Below, piece by piece: positions 16,031 through 23,296 of a DNA stretch of 27,317 bases. The notes beneath the pieces were generated by a model. The model was given only the letters and a program-made list of their open reading frames with translations. It ran no database searches and was not told where the DNA came from. The stretch's first letter is position 1. Each line of letters starts with the position of its first letter. The stretch comes from Prevotellaceae bacterium UBA6398 (GTDB lineage: Bacteria; Bacteroidota; Bacteroidia; Bacteroidales; Bacteroidaceae), in the NCBI GenBank assembly GCA_002437495.1, contig DJQA01000014.1:1-27317 (forward strand), read 5' to 3'. The translations under genes were made by a program, and so were the position numbers.

Positions 16031-16052
16031 CCAATAACTTCACACCCATTAT

Positions 16053-16097
16053 AAAAAAGAAAAGGTGCGCCAAAATCGGTGCACCTTTTCTTTTTTT
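16053..16097 (+). terminator. Strong bidirectional terminator at the end of the salvage operon
   Basis: AGAAAAGGTGC (16058-16068) and GCACCTTTTCT (16081-16091) form an 11-bp perfect stem with a 12-nt loop. It is flanked by an A-run on the left and a T-run on the right, so it works on both strands. On the minus strand it directly follows the stop codon of the small frameshifted reading frame at 16096. Confidence 0.88.
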
Positions 16098-16279
16098 ATT
16101 GGTCTATGGATTTTCCGTATTCCGCCCATATTTCCGGCTTCCCGCCTTTTTCCGGCAAAAACATTGTTGTGCTGCAAATGGCATATATCCTTTTGCCATA
16201 CACCACCTCCTTGGGAGTAACAAAAAAGCGTGGTGTCTTTCACAACCCTTGCCTGCATTTCCATTGGGAGCACAAACAT
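16096..16279 (-). pseudogene. Small exported-protein-like gene interrupted by a one-base frameshift
   Basis: Reading from the ATG at 16277-16279 gives MFVLPMEMQARVVKDTTLF up to a run of six T (16222-16227 on the plus strand as A6). If one T is skipped, the frame continues for 41 codons with protein-like composition (VTPKEVVYGKRIYAIC, then FLPEKGGKPEIWAEYGK) and stops at 16096. The stop sits immediately before an intrinsic terminator on this strand. The frame is open upstream to 16345, where it enters repeat copy C, and includes a hydrophobic stretch (LFVLGMFVL) that could be a signal segment started from TTG at 16294. The product would be about 60-65 aa. I do not recognise the family. It could be a pseudogene, a base-call error in the homopolymer, or +1 recoding. 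Confidence 0.45.
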
Positions 16280-16604
16280 GCCCAATACAAACAACGCCCT
16301 ATTGTCCGACAGAATAGAAAGAGCGAAAATCAGGTCTGATGTAGTTTAAACTATGTCCGATGTAGTTTTTCTTACATCGGACATAGTTTTTCCAAAGTCC
16401 CATGTAATTTTCGGAGTGTGCCAAACAGAAAGGAAAAATTAATTTTGTGTCATTTGTTTGTACGTATGGCATACGCTCAAACACACAACCGTGCGAAGCG
16501 CATTGCACAAACAATGCAAACCGCCGCCAAAACAGTGGCCAAGCGGCACATTTCGTGCATATGTAATGCACCACAGGCGGCGTTAACCCCAAGTTGGCCG
16601 CATT
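16098..16604. other. Intergenic region between convergent salvage operon and mlaF
   Basis: Besides the frameshifted small gene and cassette copy C, this gap has a CGTATGGCATACG palindrome (16463-16475) like the ends of the 27100-27203 element. Nested inverted repeats lie at 16501-16582: CATTG/CAATG, GTGCAT/ATGCAC (16555-16560 and 16566-16571) and CGCCGCC/GGCGGCG (16522-16528 and 16576-16582). The last group may end mlaF transcription. I see no other gene. Confidence 0.6.
16330..16407 (-). repeat. Four-unit 21-bp-period dyad/A-tract cassette, copy C
   Basis: This copy is in the opposite orientation, with T-tract spacers on the plus strand. Units start at 16330, 16351, 16372 and 16393. Units b (CTATGTCCGATGTAG) and c (TTACATCGGACATAG) are complementary over 14 bp. 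With flanking AAA/TTT they give a perfect 17-bp stem (16348-16364 with 16373-16389) and an 8-nt loop, followed by TTCC. Confidence 0.88.
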
Positions 16605-17378
16605 TTACACCTTATCTTCCTCTTCAAGCTCCGCCTTTTTCACTTTTCTGAAAAGGTCGGAGGCAAAGATGAAGCTGTTGAGGCGTTCGTTCTTCGAGGT
16701 CATGACATCGTGCATCGTGCCCTGCCATTCCTTACGTCCTCCAGCCAGAAACACAATGTTCTCTCCTATACCCATAACGGAGTTCATGTCGTGGGTGTTA
16801 ATAATGGTTGTCATGTCATAGTCCTTGGTGATGCCGTGGATAAGTTCGTCAATCACGAGCGAGGTCTTGGGGTCAAGCCCCGAGTTAGGCTCGTCGCAGA
16901 AAAGATATTTGGGGTTCATGGCTATCGCCCTCGCAATGGCCACGCGCTTTTGCATGCCCCCGCTTATCTCTCCCGGCAGCTTGTCGCCCGCGCCCGTTAG
17001 GTCAACCCTTTCAAGGCAGTCGCAGGCCCTGCGGCGGCGTTCGCGCCACGACATGGTTGAGAACATATCAAGTGGGAACATAACATTGTCGAGCACCGTC
17101 ATGGAGTCGAACAGAGCGGCATTTTGGAATATCATCCCCATTTCGCGCCTTAGCCGCGTGCGCTCTTTCTTATCCATTGCGAAAAAGTTTCTGCCGTCAT
17201 ACAGCACCTCCCCGCTCGTGGGCCGGAACAGCCCCACGATACACTTCATAAGCACGGTTTTGCCCGAGCCGCTCTGCCCTATTATAAGGTTGGTCTTTCC
17301 TTTTTCAAACACAGTGGAAATGCCTTTGAGCACCTCGCGGTCGTCAAAAGTCTTATGCAGGTCCTTTATTTCTATCAT
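16605..17378 (-). CDS. mlaF: ABC transporter ATP-binding protein, MlaF type
   Basis: A 257-aa cytoplasmic ATPase of the Mla phospholipid-transport system. Walker A GQSGSGKT is at 34-41, the Q-loop FQNAALF at 84-90, the signature ISGGMQKR at 138-145, Walker B YLFCDEP at 158-164 and an H-loop in NTHDMNSV. The ISGGMQKRVAIARA form and the downstream DEPNSGLDP are typical of MlaF/Ttg2A. The gene lies 4 bp after mlaE, so the two are surely cotranscribed. No MlaD (MCE-domain) gene follows; downstream is only repeat-rich intergenic DNA, so the substrate-binding partner must be encoded elsewhere. Confidence 0.93.
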   Translation of the reverse strand: MIEIKDLHKTFDDREVLKGISTVFEKGKTNLIIGQSGSGKTVLMKCIVGLFRPTSGEVLYDGRNFFAMDKKERTRLRREMGMIFQNAALFDSMTVLDNVMFPLDMFSTMSWRERRRRACDCLERVDLTGAGDKLPGEISGGMQKRVAIARAIAMNPKYLFCDEPNSGLDPKTSLVIDELIHGITKDYDMTTIINTHDMNSVMGIGENIVFLAGGRKEWQGTMHDVMTSKNERLNSFIFASDLFRKVKKAELEEEDKV

Positions 17379-17382
17379 GGCG

Positions 17383-18129
17383 TTAGGAGAGGAGTTGGGT
17401 TAAAAACATATCCGAGAAAAGTATGAGCATCGAGCTTGAAACCACAGCGTTTGTGCTGGCCTTTCCCACATTTACCGAACCGCCCTCGACGGTGTAGCCA
17501 TAGTATGACGAAACGCTGGAGATTATGAATGCGAAAAACAGCGACTTAATCACCCCCATCCACAAGAACCATTCCGAAAACTCATGCTGCATGCCCGCCG
17601 TAAGGTCGCTGGGTGTTATTATATGCCCCAAATACGCCGTGGCATACGCGCCTATTATGCCCGAGACAGTTGAGAAAACAACAAGCACGGGTATCATCGT
17701 AACCAAGCCAAGAATTTTGGGGAGTATAAGGTATGAGGCGGAATTGACACCCATAATTTCGAGCGCGTCAATCTGCTGCGTAACCCTCATTGTGCCGAGT
17801 TCGGAGGCTATGTTCGAACCAACCTTGCCCGACAGGATGAGGCACATTATGCTCGACGAGAACTCGAGCAGCATTATCTCACGCGTTACGTATCCCGAAG
17901 TCCAGTGGGGCATCCACGCGCTCTGCACGTTAAGCTTTATCTGTATGCAGATTACAGCACCTATGAAGAACGAAATCAGCAGCACAATAACAATCGAGTT
18001 GATGCCGAGTTGCTGCATCTCTCGCAGATACTGCCTGAAAAACATACGCATTCGCTCGGGTCGAGAGAACACCCGCCCCATTAGGCGCAGGTATTTCCCG
18101 AAAGTGGTAAGACTTTTTTGAATAAGCAT
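17383..18129 (-). CDS. mlaE: ABC transporter permease, MlaE type
   Basis: A 248-aa inner-membrane permease with about five to six hydrophobic segments and an amphipathic N-terminal helix. The MlaE-family signature LSGKVGSNIASELGTMRV, followed by QQIDALEIMGVNS, lies at about 99-130. With MlaF it would drive phospholipid movement between the inner and outer membranes, normally through an MCE protein. It is divergent from lptB, with about 150 bp between the start codons. The start at 18129 is the only reasonable ATG and gives the normal family length. Confidence 0.93.
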   Translation of the reverse strand: MLIQKSLTTFGKYLRLMGRVFSRPERMRMFFRQYLREMQQLGINSIVIVLLISFFIGAVICIQIKLNVQSAWMPHWTSGYVTREIMLLEFSSSIMCLILSGKVGSNIASELGTMRVTQQIDALEIMGVNSASYLILPKILGLVTMIPVLVVFSTVSGIIGAYATAYLGHIITPSDLTAGMQHEFSEWFLWMGVIKSLFFAFIISSVSSYYGYTVEGGSVNVGKASTNAVVSSSMLILFSDMFLTQLLS

Positions 18130-18161
18130 TTAACCGCCGTTTTTGACATTCACATTTTGTG

Positions 18162-18169
18162 CAAAGTTA
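18162..18169 (-). promoter_or_regulatory. -7 element of mlaE-mlaF
   Basis: On the minus strand TAACTTTG matches TAnnTTTG, 32 bp upstream of the mlaE start. No good -33 TTTG is seen at 19-20 bp. Confidence 0.45.
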
Positions 18170-18232
18170 TGAAAACTTTCGGGGCGGATAAGCGTTGCAG
18201 CTTTTTTCTTTCTTCAATTAGAGCGAAATTCG

Positions 18233-18240
18233 TAATTTTG
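18233..18240 (+). promoter_or_regulatory. -7 element of lptB
   Basis: TAATTTTG matches TAnnTTTG, 42 bp upstream of the ATG at 18283. No clear -33 element is present at normal spacing. Confidence 0.42.
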
Positions 18241-18282
18241 TTTCGGTAAATATTGTCTTGTAAAACATAAATTCCACCATTG

Positions 18283-19104
18283 ATGGACCAGCAAAAACAA
18301 GAAACGGCAAACAGTTCCATGGTGTTGCGCACCGAGGGGCTTGTAAAGACATACGGCAAACGCACCGTGGTCAACGATGTGTCGTTTGAAGTGAAACAGG
18401 GGGAAATCGTGGGACTCCTCGGCCCAAACGGTGCGGGCAAAACCACATCTTTTTACATGACCACCGGGCTTGTGAAAGCCAACGGAGGGCATATCTACCT
18501 TGACGGCAACGACATTACGTCCTACCCCGTTTACAAGCGCGCCCAAAGCGGCGTGGGCTATTTGGCGCAGGAGCCATCGGTGTTCCGCAAAATGTCGGTC
18601 GAGGACAACATTGCCTCGGTGCTTGAGATGACTGGAAAGCCCAGAGCATACCAAAAGGAAAAGCTCGAAAGCCTTATAAGCGAATTCCGCCTGCAAAAAG
18701 TGCGCAAAAACCTTGGCGACCGCCTATCGGGAGGTGAACGCAGGAGAACGGAAATAGCACGCTGCCTGGCCATCGACCCTAAGTTTATAATGCTTGACGA
18801 ACCGTTTGCCGGTGTCGACCCCATTGCAGTGGAAGATATACAATACATTGTATGGAAACTAAAATACCGCAACATAGGCATACTGATTACCGACCATAAC
18901 GTGGAAGACACCCTTTGCATAACCGACAGGGCGTATATGCTATTCGAAGGAAGAATTCTGTTTCAAGGCACACCCGAAGAACTCGCTTCAAACCAAATAG
19001 TGCGCGACAAATACCTAACAAACAGTTTCCATCTGCGCAAAAAAGATTTTCAACTGATAGGTCGGCAGAAAGGCGAAAACCACATGGAAACAAAACAGAA
19101 CTGA
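18283..19104 (+). CDS. lptB: Lipopolysaccharide export ABC ATPase LptB
   Basis: A 273-aa ATPase that powers LPS extraction from the inner membrane with LptFG. Walker A GPNGAGKT is at 47-54, the signature LSGGERRR at 148-155, Walker B FIMLDEP at 168-174 and the switch histidine His205. The segments GYLAQEPSVFRKMSVEDNI and LITDHNVEDTL are diagnostic for LptB. The frame extends one codon further to a TTG; I take the ATG at 18283. The N-terminal dozen residues and the C-terminal tail (from about 245) are longer than in E. coli LptB, as is common in Bacteroidetes. The tamL-like gene starts 8 bp after its stop, so they are likely an operon. Confidence 0.95.
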   Translation: MDQQKQETANSSMVLRTEGLVKTYGKRTVVNDVSFEVKQGEIVGLLGPNGAGKTTSFYMTTGLVKANGGHIYLDGNDITSYPVYKRAQSGVGYLAQEPSVFRKMSVEDNIASVLEMTGKPRAYQKEKLESLISEFRLQKVRKNLGDRLSGGERRRTEIARCLAIDPKFIMLDEPFAGVDPIAVEDIQYIVWKLKYRNIGILITDHNVEDTLCITDRAYMLFEGRILFQGTPEELASNQIVRDKYLTNSFHLRKKDFQLIGRQKGENHMETKQN

Positions 19105-19111
19105 CGGCAAA

Positions 19112-21460
19112 TTGCAACCGCTACGCACCATAACGCACATGATTGCAACCACGCTCGCGGGCGTGGTTGCATTTTCATCGTGCTCATCGGAAAAGTTCCT
19201 CGACGAGGGTAGCACAGTGTTGTCATCGGTAAGCATAAAATCTACCGACAAAGCCTTAAATCCCAAGAACTACAGCCGCTACATAAAGCAGCACCCAAAC
19301 TCAAAATGGTTCGGACTTGTGAAAGTACCACTGGGCATATACTGCATGGCCGGCAGGGACACATCGCATAACCACACGCTGCGTAAGCTCGGCGAAGCCC
19401 CCATTGTTTACGACTCTGCAATGTCAGAAAACTCGCTGACCAACCTGCGCAACGCCATGGCAAGCGCAGGATATCTTAAAGCAGACGCATCATACAAAAT
19501 ACGCCACAAAAAGCACAAGACAAGCGTGGAATACACCATAAAGCCCGGCACACTTTATTCTATAGACAGCATTAAATGGAACATAAGCAATGCCGTATTC
19601 CGCAAAATAATACGAACAGACTCCGCCAACTCACTTCTTTTCAAAGGCATGCCCTGCGACATAAGCATTTTGGACAACGAGCGAAACCGTATTGTGAAAC
19701 TTTTGCAGGATAACGGATACTATAACGTAAACCACGACTTCGTGAGTTTCTCCGCCGACACCTCCGCGCTCTCCAAGAACGTTTCATTGCAAGTTGATGT
19801 GTCATACGCAAGCGGCGCACGCGATTCCCTAAAAGCATACACCAAATACCACATAGGCAAGGTTAATTTCTACTACAACATAAGCGAAGACTCCGTAAGA
19901 GATGAAGCCAACATGAATTGCGACACGATAAGCGACGGTTTGGGGGCAATATATTCTTACGGCCATGCCGTGCTGCGCGACAAAACCATGCTACGCAATG
20001 TTTACTTTCGCCCGGGCGACACATACAACCAGTCGAAAGTGCAAAGCACATACCAAAAGTTGGGCGGGCTTTCAATTACCAATTTTGCCTCGGTGAAACT
20101 TACAGAAGCTACGCGCGACTCCGCAAACGTGCTTACAAACGCCGCAAACGCATTGGACGCAAACATTTTTTTCAACACACGGAATGTAAACTCAATAAGC
20201 TTCGAAGTTGAAGGCACAAACATGGCCGGAGACTTGGGGGCCGCCGCCATGCTTTCGTTTGAAAACCGAAATGTGTTCAGGGGGGCGGAAACTTTCAACA
20301 TGAAGCTGCGCGGCGCATTCGAAGCCATAAAGGGACTTAAAGGATACAACAACAACGAGAACTATCTGGAGCTTGGCGTTGAGGCAAACCTTAAAATGCC
20401 CATTCTAATGCGCCCGCTACAGCGCCACCGCAGAATGAGCACGATTGTTAACTCGGAAGTGTCGCTGCTTTATAACACTCAAGACCGCCCGGAGTTCCAC
20501 CGCCGCACCCTCACGGCAGGAATAAGGTACATTTGGAGCTCGTGGCAAAGCAAACTCCAGCACCGCCTTGACCTTGTAAGCCTTAACTATGTGTTCATGC
20601 CATGGATTTCAGACACATTCCGCCACGACTATCTCGAGAACAACTCCTCGCGCAATTCCGTGCTGCGCTATTCATACGAGGATTTGTTTATAATGCGCTC
20701 TGCATACAGCATGGTTTACAACTCACGAGGAAACCGCCTGCCGCGACCGCTCGACTACACGAACAGCTCATACAGGGTGCGTTTCGGCATTGAATGTGCC
20801 GGAAATCTGCTGTATCTGCTCTCGCACATCCTGCACGGCGAAAAAAACACAGATGGGAACTACAAGTTTTTCAACATAGCCTATGCGCAATACGCCAAAG
20901 TAGACTTGGATTTCGTAAAGAATTTCATGATTGACGAACGCAACGCCGTTGCGTTTCACACAAACCTGGGGCTCGCACTGCCATACGGCAACGCCTCGGT
21001 TGTGCCATACGAGAAAAGATATTTCGCCGGCGGAGCGAACTCTGTGAGAGGATGGGGCGTAAGAGAGCTTGGCCCGGGAAAATACCGTAGCAAAGATGGC
21101 AAAATAGACTTTATAAACCAAACAGGAAACATAAAGTTTGACATAAACCTTGAATATCGCACCTTCCTTTTTTGGAAACTGCACGGGGCTGTATTTGCCG
21201 ACTGCGGCAACATATGGACCACACGCAACTACCCCGACCAGCCGGGAGGCAAGTTACAATTCAAAAATCTGCTAAAGCAGCTCGCCGCAGCCTATGGCAT
21301 TGGTCTGCGTCTTAACCTCGACTATTTCGTACTGCGTTTCGATGGCGGCATGAAGGCTGTAAACCCATACCATTCAAACTCACGCGAACACTTCCCCATC
21401 CTACACCCGCGCTTTTCAAGAGACTTCACTCTTCACTTCGCGGTGGGCCTGCCATTCTGA
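19112..21460 (+). CDS. tamL: TamL-type outer-membrane lipoprotein/beta-barrel (BamA-TamA family)
   Basis: A 782-aa Omp85-superfamily protein. POTRA-like repeats occupy about 30-330; motifs such as LRNAMASAGYLKAD and IVKLLQDNGYYNV are typical POTRA helix-strand units. A C-terminal 16-stranded barrel includes the signature NSVRGWGVRELGPG, with V645-R-G-W648. The protein ends in a hydrophobic-alternating strand finishing in Phe. Starting at TTG 19112, the N-terminus carries an Arg/His n-region and a lipobox ending at Cys24 (AFSSC), so it is predicted to be a lipoprotein, the hallmark of Bacteroidetes TamL. The ATG at 19139 would leave a 15-residue signal without positive charge, so I favour TTG. 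It would assemble outer-membrane or surface proteins. Its last 35 bp overlap the convergent lipoprotein gene. Confidence 0.88.
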   Translation: MQPLRTITHMIATTLAGVVAFSSCSSEKFLDEGSTVLSSVSIKSTDKALNPKNYSRYIKQHPNSKWFGLVKVPLGIYCMAGRDTSHNHTLRKLGEAPIVYDSAMSENSLTNLRNAMASAGYLKADASYKIRHKKHKTSVEYTIKPGTLYSIDSIKWNISNAVFRKIIRTDSANSLLFKGMPCDISILDNERNRIVKLLQDNGYYNVNHDFVSFSADTSALSKNVSLQVDVSYASGARDSLKAYTKYHIGKVNFYYNISEDSVRDEANMNCDTISDGLGAIYSYGHAVLRDKTMLRNVYFRPGDTYNQSKVQSTYQKLGGLSITNFASVKLTEATRDSANVLTNAANALDANIFFNTRNVNSISFEVEGTNMAGDLGAAAMLSFENRNVFRGAETFNMKLRGAFEAIKGLKGYNNNENYLELGVEANLKMPILMRPLQRHRRMSTIVNSEVSLLYNTQDRPEFHRRTLTAGIRYIWSSWQSKLQHRLDLVSLNYVFMPWISDTFRHDYLENNSSRNSVLRYSYEDLFIMRSAYSMVYNSRGNRLPRPLDYTNSSYRVRFGIECAGNLLYLLSHILHGEKNTDGNYKFFNIAYAQYAKVDLDFVKNFMIDERNAVAFHTNLGLALPYGNASVVPYEKRYFAGGANSVRGWGVRELGPGKYRSKDGKIDFINQTGNIKFDINLEYRTFLFWKLHGAVFADCGNIWTTRNYPDQPGGKLQFKNLLKQLAAAYGIGLRLNLDYFVLRFDGGMKAVNPYHSNSREHFPILHPRFSRDFTLHFAVGLPF

Positions 21461-21866
21461 CTTTCCATTCTTTTACCTCCTTCACAAGCTGCAATCGGTA
21501 CTTTCTGTCATCCTGTCCCGGCACCGGGTATCCGCCTATGGTGTCGGCAAGAATGCCGTTTTCCACATTCACAACACATTCCGCCGCGCTGTCGCCAAGA
21601 ACCACGGTTTCCACAACACTTACCGTTGGAGTGTCGGTAATGCTCCTCAAGCTGTCAACTATTCTATCGCTCATATTTGAGGCACAAAACTCCAACACCC
21701 TGCGCGAGTCTTCTGTGCAATAGCCAAGTGCCTCTACATAGCGGAAATTAAAAAAACCATGCGCAAATTTTTCGGCGCACAGAGCGGCAGCTTCCTTCCG
21801 GCCGTCATTTTTGCCGCAAGACAATAAAGCGGCGCACAGTACAAATGCCAATAACAATCTGTTCAT
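21426..21866 (-). CDS. Small lipoprotein of unknown function, possibly NTF2-like (DUF4878-type)
   Basis: A 146-aa protein with a lipobox LLSC (Cys17) after a short signal, so it is probably anchored to the periplasmic face of a membrane. The pattern of helices followed by strands (KFAHGFFNFRYVEAL, then TVSVVETVVLGDSAAECVV and RLQLVKEVKEWKV) resembles the NTF2-like/DUF4878 lipoproteins common in Bacteroides. That link is pattern-based only. Its last 35 bp overlap the end of tamL on the opposite strand, an unusual tail-to-tail overlap. It is divergent from the metallo-beta-lactamase gene, with about 79 bp between start codons. Confidence 0.75.
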   Translation of the reverse strand: MNRLLLAFVLCAALLSCGKNDGRKEAAALCAEKFAHGFFNFRYVEALGYCTEDSRRVLEFCASNMSDRIVDSLRSITDTPTVSVVETVVLGDSAAECVVNVENGILADTIGGYPVPGQDDRKYRLQLVKEVKEWKVRMAGPPRSEE

Positions 21867-21888
21867 GTTCTTTTTGTTTTATGCCCGT

Positions 21889-21919
21889 TTTGGCCGAACA
21901 AATTTAGCAACAGTCTTTG
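21889..21919 (+). promoter_or_regulatory. Candidate promoter of the MBL-fold hydrolase
   Basis: TTTG (21889-21892), a 19-bp spacer and AGTCTTTG (21912-21919) match the consensus except that AG replaces TA in the -7 box. The start codon is 26 bp further on. It overlaps the divergent lipoprotein promoter. Confidence 0.35.
21899..21906 (-). promoter_or_regulatory. -7 element of the small lipoprotein gene
   Basis: On the minus strand TAAATTTG matches TAnnTTTG, 32 bp upstream of the start at 21866. There is no clear -33 element. It lies inside the spacer of the divergent candidate promoter. Confidence 0.4.
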
Positions 21920-21945
21920 ATTTTTTATTAACTTCGCACGATTTT

Positions 21946-22740
21946 ATGTCTGAGATGTTGAAATTTCTATCATTCGGAAGCGGAAGCAGCGGCAACTGCT
22001 ATCTATTGGAATCGCAAGAAAACAGCATTCTGATAGACGCAGGCGTTGGTTACCGCAAAATGAAAAAACATTTTGCCGAGTATGGCGTGAACCAGGAAAA
22101 AATCAGTGCAATACTGCTCACCCACGACCATACCGACCACATTTCCGCCGTGTCGGGACTGGCAATACACCTTAACATTCCCGTATATGCCACAGAAATC
22201 GTGCACCAGAGGATAAAGACCAATTTCAAAATACACAGAAAGCTGCCAAAAGAGCTGATAAAGCCCATAGACAAATACAAGCCATTTGGCATAGGCTCAT
22301 TCACTGTAGAGGCTTTCGATGTGCCCCACGACAGCGCCGACTGCTCGGGATACACCATTTACCATGGCGACAAGCGATTTGTGATTGTAACAGACTGCGG
22401 AAGGATAACAGACGAAGTAAGCGCACGTGCGCTTGAAGCCGACTATCTTGTGTTCGAGTCAAACTACGACCCTAAAATGCTCGAAAGCAGCCCTTACCCA
22501 ATGCACCTGCGCCGCAGGATAGCCAGTCCCATGGGACACTTGTCGAACACAGAGACAGCCAACTTCTTCAGCAAGGGCAATTTTCCCAACCTGCGCCAAA
22601 TATTCCTTTGCCATCTTAGCGAAAACAACAATACGCACGAACTTGCAGAAACGGCTATTTCTCGGGCACTGCAAGGAAAGAACATACCTTTCCATATTCT
22701 TGACCGCAGAAAAGTCAATGGAGTCTTTGAGCTAACATAA
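21946..22740 (+). CDS. Metallo-beta-lactamase-fold hydrolase, YycJ/WalJ type
   Basis: A 264-aa cytoplasmic protein of the MBL superfamily. The metal-binding motif THDHTDH is at 59-65, with further ligands at His128 (VPHDS), Asp150 (VTDCG) and His223 (LCHLS), the last after MGHLS at 196-200. The N-terminus FLSFGSGSSGNCYL is characteristic of YycJ-like proteins, which are related to nucleic-acid-processing MBL nucleases; the substrate is not known. The frame stays open 45 codons upstream of this ATG, but that part overlaps the divergent lipoprotein gene and both promoters, so I start at 21946. A second ATG (21955) is possible. Confidence 0.88.
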   Translation: MSEMLKFLSFGSGSSGNCYLLESQENSILIDAGVGYRKMKKHFAEYGVNQEKISAILLTHDHTDHISAVSGLAIHLNIPVYATEIVHQRIKTNFKIHRKLPKELIKPIDKYKPFGIGSFTVEAFDVPHDSADCSGYTIYHGDKRFVIVTDCGRITDEVSARALEADYLVFESNYDPKMLESSPYPMHLRRRIASPMGHLSNTETANFFSKGNFPNLRQIFLCHLSENNNTHELAETAISRALQGKNIPFHILDRRKVNGVFELT

Positions 22741-22741
22741 A

Positions 22742-22778
22742 AGTTATGCAAGCACTTTCAGAAAGCAGCTGCATAACT
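22742..22778 (+). terminator. Hairpin after the MBL gene, possible terminator
   Basis: AGTTATGCA (22742-22750) pairs with TGCATAACT (22770-22778), with inner GC/GC and CTTT/AAAG pairs. It begins at the stop codon, but there is no U-run after it. The T-tract hairpin of repeat copy D, about 90 bp downstream, could do the actual terminating. Confidence 0.4.
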
Positions 22779-22845
22779 GCAAAACATTCACTTTTCACGT
22801 TATGCTTATAAAAGCCTTTTCCTCAATGTTTTGCAAGATACAAAA

Positions 22846-22923
22846 AAAGGTCTGATGTAGTTTTTCCTACGTCTGATGTAGTTTTTTCTACATAGGACAT
22901 AGTTTTTACGGTTTCCGCATACT
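22846..22923 (-). repeat. Four-unit 21-bp-period dyad/A-tract cassette, copy D
   Basis: Same orientation as copy C. Units start at 22846, 22867, 22888 and 22909 (the last strongly degenerate), with spacers TTTTTC, TTTTTT and TTTTTA. Unit b CTACGTCTGATGTAG and unit c CTACATAGGACATAG pair at 13 of 15 positions including one G-T, and TTTTT follows. Confidence 0.83.
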
Positions 22924-23041
22924 TTTTTGCGGCACTTCACTTACAAACGTCCGTCTGCCCGAACTGCAATGGCAAAACACCTATAATAATTGTAGCAGCC
23001 GCACCGGAACAAGCAAAAAACACAAGAAAAACGGTCAAACA

Positions 23042-23073
23042 TTTGGCGGTTTCAAAAAAACGCCTTACTTTTG
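23042..23073 (+). promoter_or_regulatory. Canonical promoter of tRNA-Lys
   Basis: TTTG (23042-23045), a 20-bp spacer and TACTTTTG (23066-23073) match the Bacteroidetes housekeeping promoter. Transcription would start about 30 bp before the mature tRNA. Confidence 0.8.
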
Positions 23074-23112
23074 CACTCGCGTTCGGAAAGATGTACAAAA
23101 CTTCGAAACGAT

Positions 23113-23185
23113 GCGCCCTTAGCTCAGTTGGTAGAGCAATTGACTCTTAATCAATGGGTCCAGGGTTCGAGCCCCTGAGGGCGTA
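23113..23185 (+). tRNA. tRNA-Lys (anticodon CTT)
   Basis: A 73-nt cloverleaf. Acceptor GCGCCCT pairs with AGGGCGT, the first pair being G-U. The D-arm is GCTC/GAGC. The anticodon stem is ATTGA/TCAAT with loop CTCTTAA, giving anticodon CTT (reads AAG). The T-arm is CAGGG/CCCTG with loop TTCGAGC, and the discriminator is A. CCA is not encoded (CTG follows). A canonical promoter precedes it and a perfect terminator follows 3 bp after its end. Confidence 0.96.
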
Positions 23186-23188
23186 CTG

Positions 23189-23220
23189 AAAATCGCCTGT
23201 AAAAATACAGGCGATTTTTT
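23189..23220 (+). terminator. Terminator of tRNA-Lys
   Basis: AAAATCGCCTGTA (23189-23201) and TACAGGCGATTTT (23206-23218) form a perfect 13-bp stem with a 4-nt loop and further T residues. Confidence 0.9.
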
Positions 23221-23246
23221 GTAATCCACCAATCCAAGAGAATGCC

Positions 23247-23272
23247 ACAAAAAAAGCCGCAATTGCGGCTTT
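23247..23272 (-). terminator. Terminator of the mazG-GH43 operon
   Basis: The palindrome AAAGCCGCAATTGCGGCTTT (23253-23272) is followed on the minus strand by a run of T. It lies about 25 bp after the GH43 stop codon. Confidence 0.82.
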
Positions 23273-23296
23273 AATGTACAGCCGTCAATAACGGCA

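Larger units (their letters stand above)
22741..23112. other. Intergenic region between the MBL gene and tRNA-Lys
   Basis: These 372 bp hold the hairpin at 22742-22778, cassette copy D (22846-22923) and the tRNA promoter (23042-23073). Nothing gene-like is seen in between. Confidence 0.7.

Noticed and set aside
16418..16651. Plus-strand 77-codon frame between copy C and mlaF
   Set aside because: It runs across the CGTATGGCATACG palindrome and nested inverted repeats and into mlaF antisense; the composition is not protein-like.
21811..21945. N-terminal extension of the MBL hydrolase by 45 codons
   Set aside because: It overlaps the start of the divergent lipoprotein gene and both promoters, and it has no family similarity.
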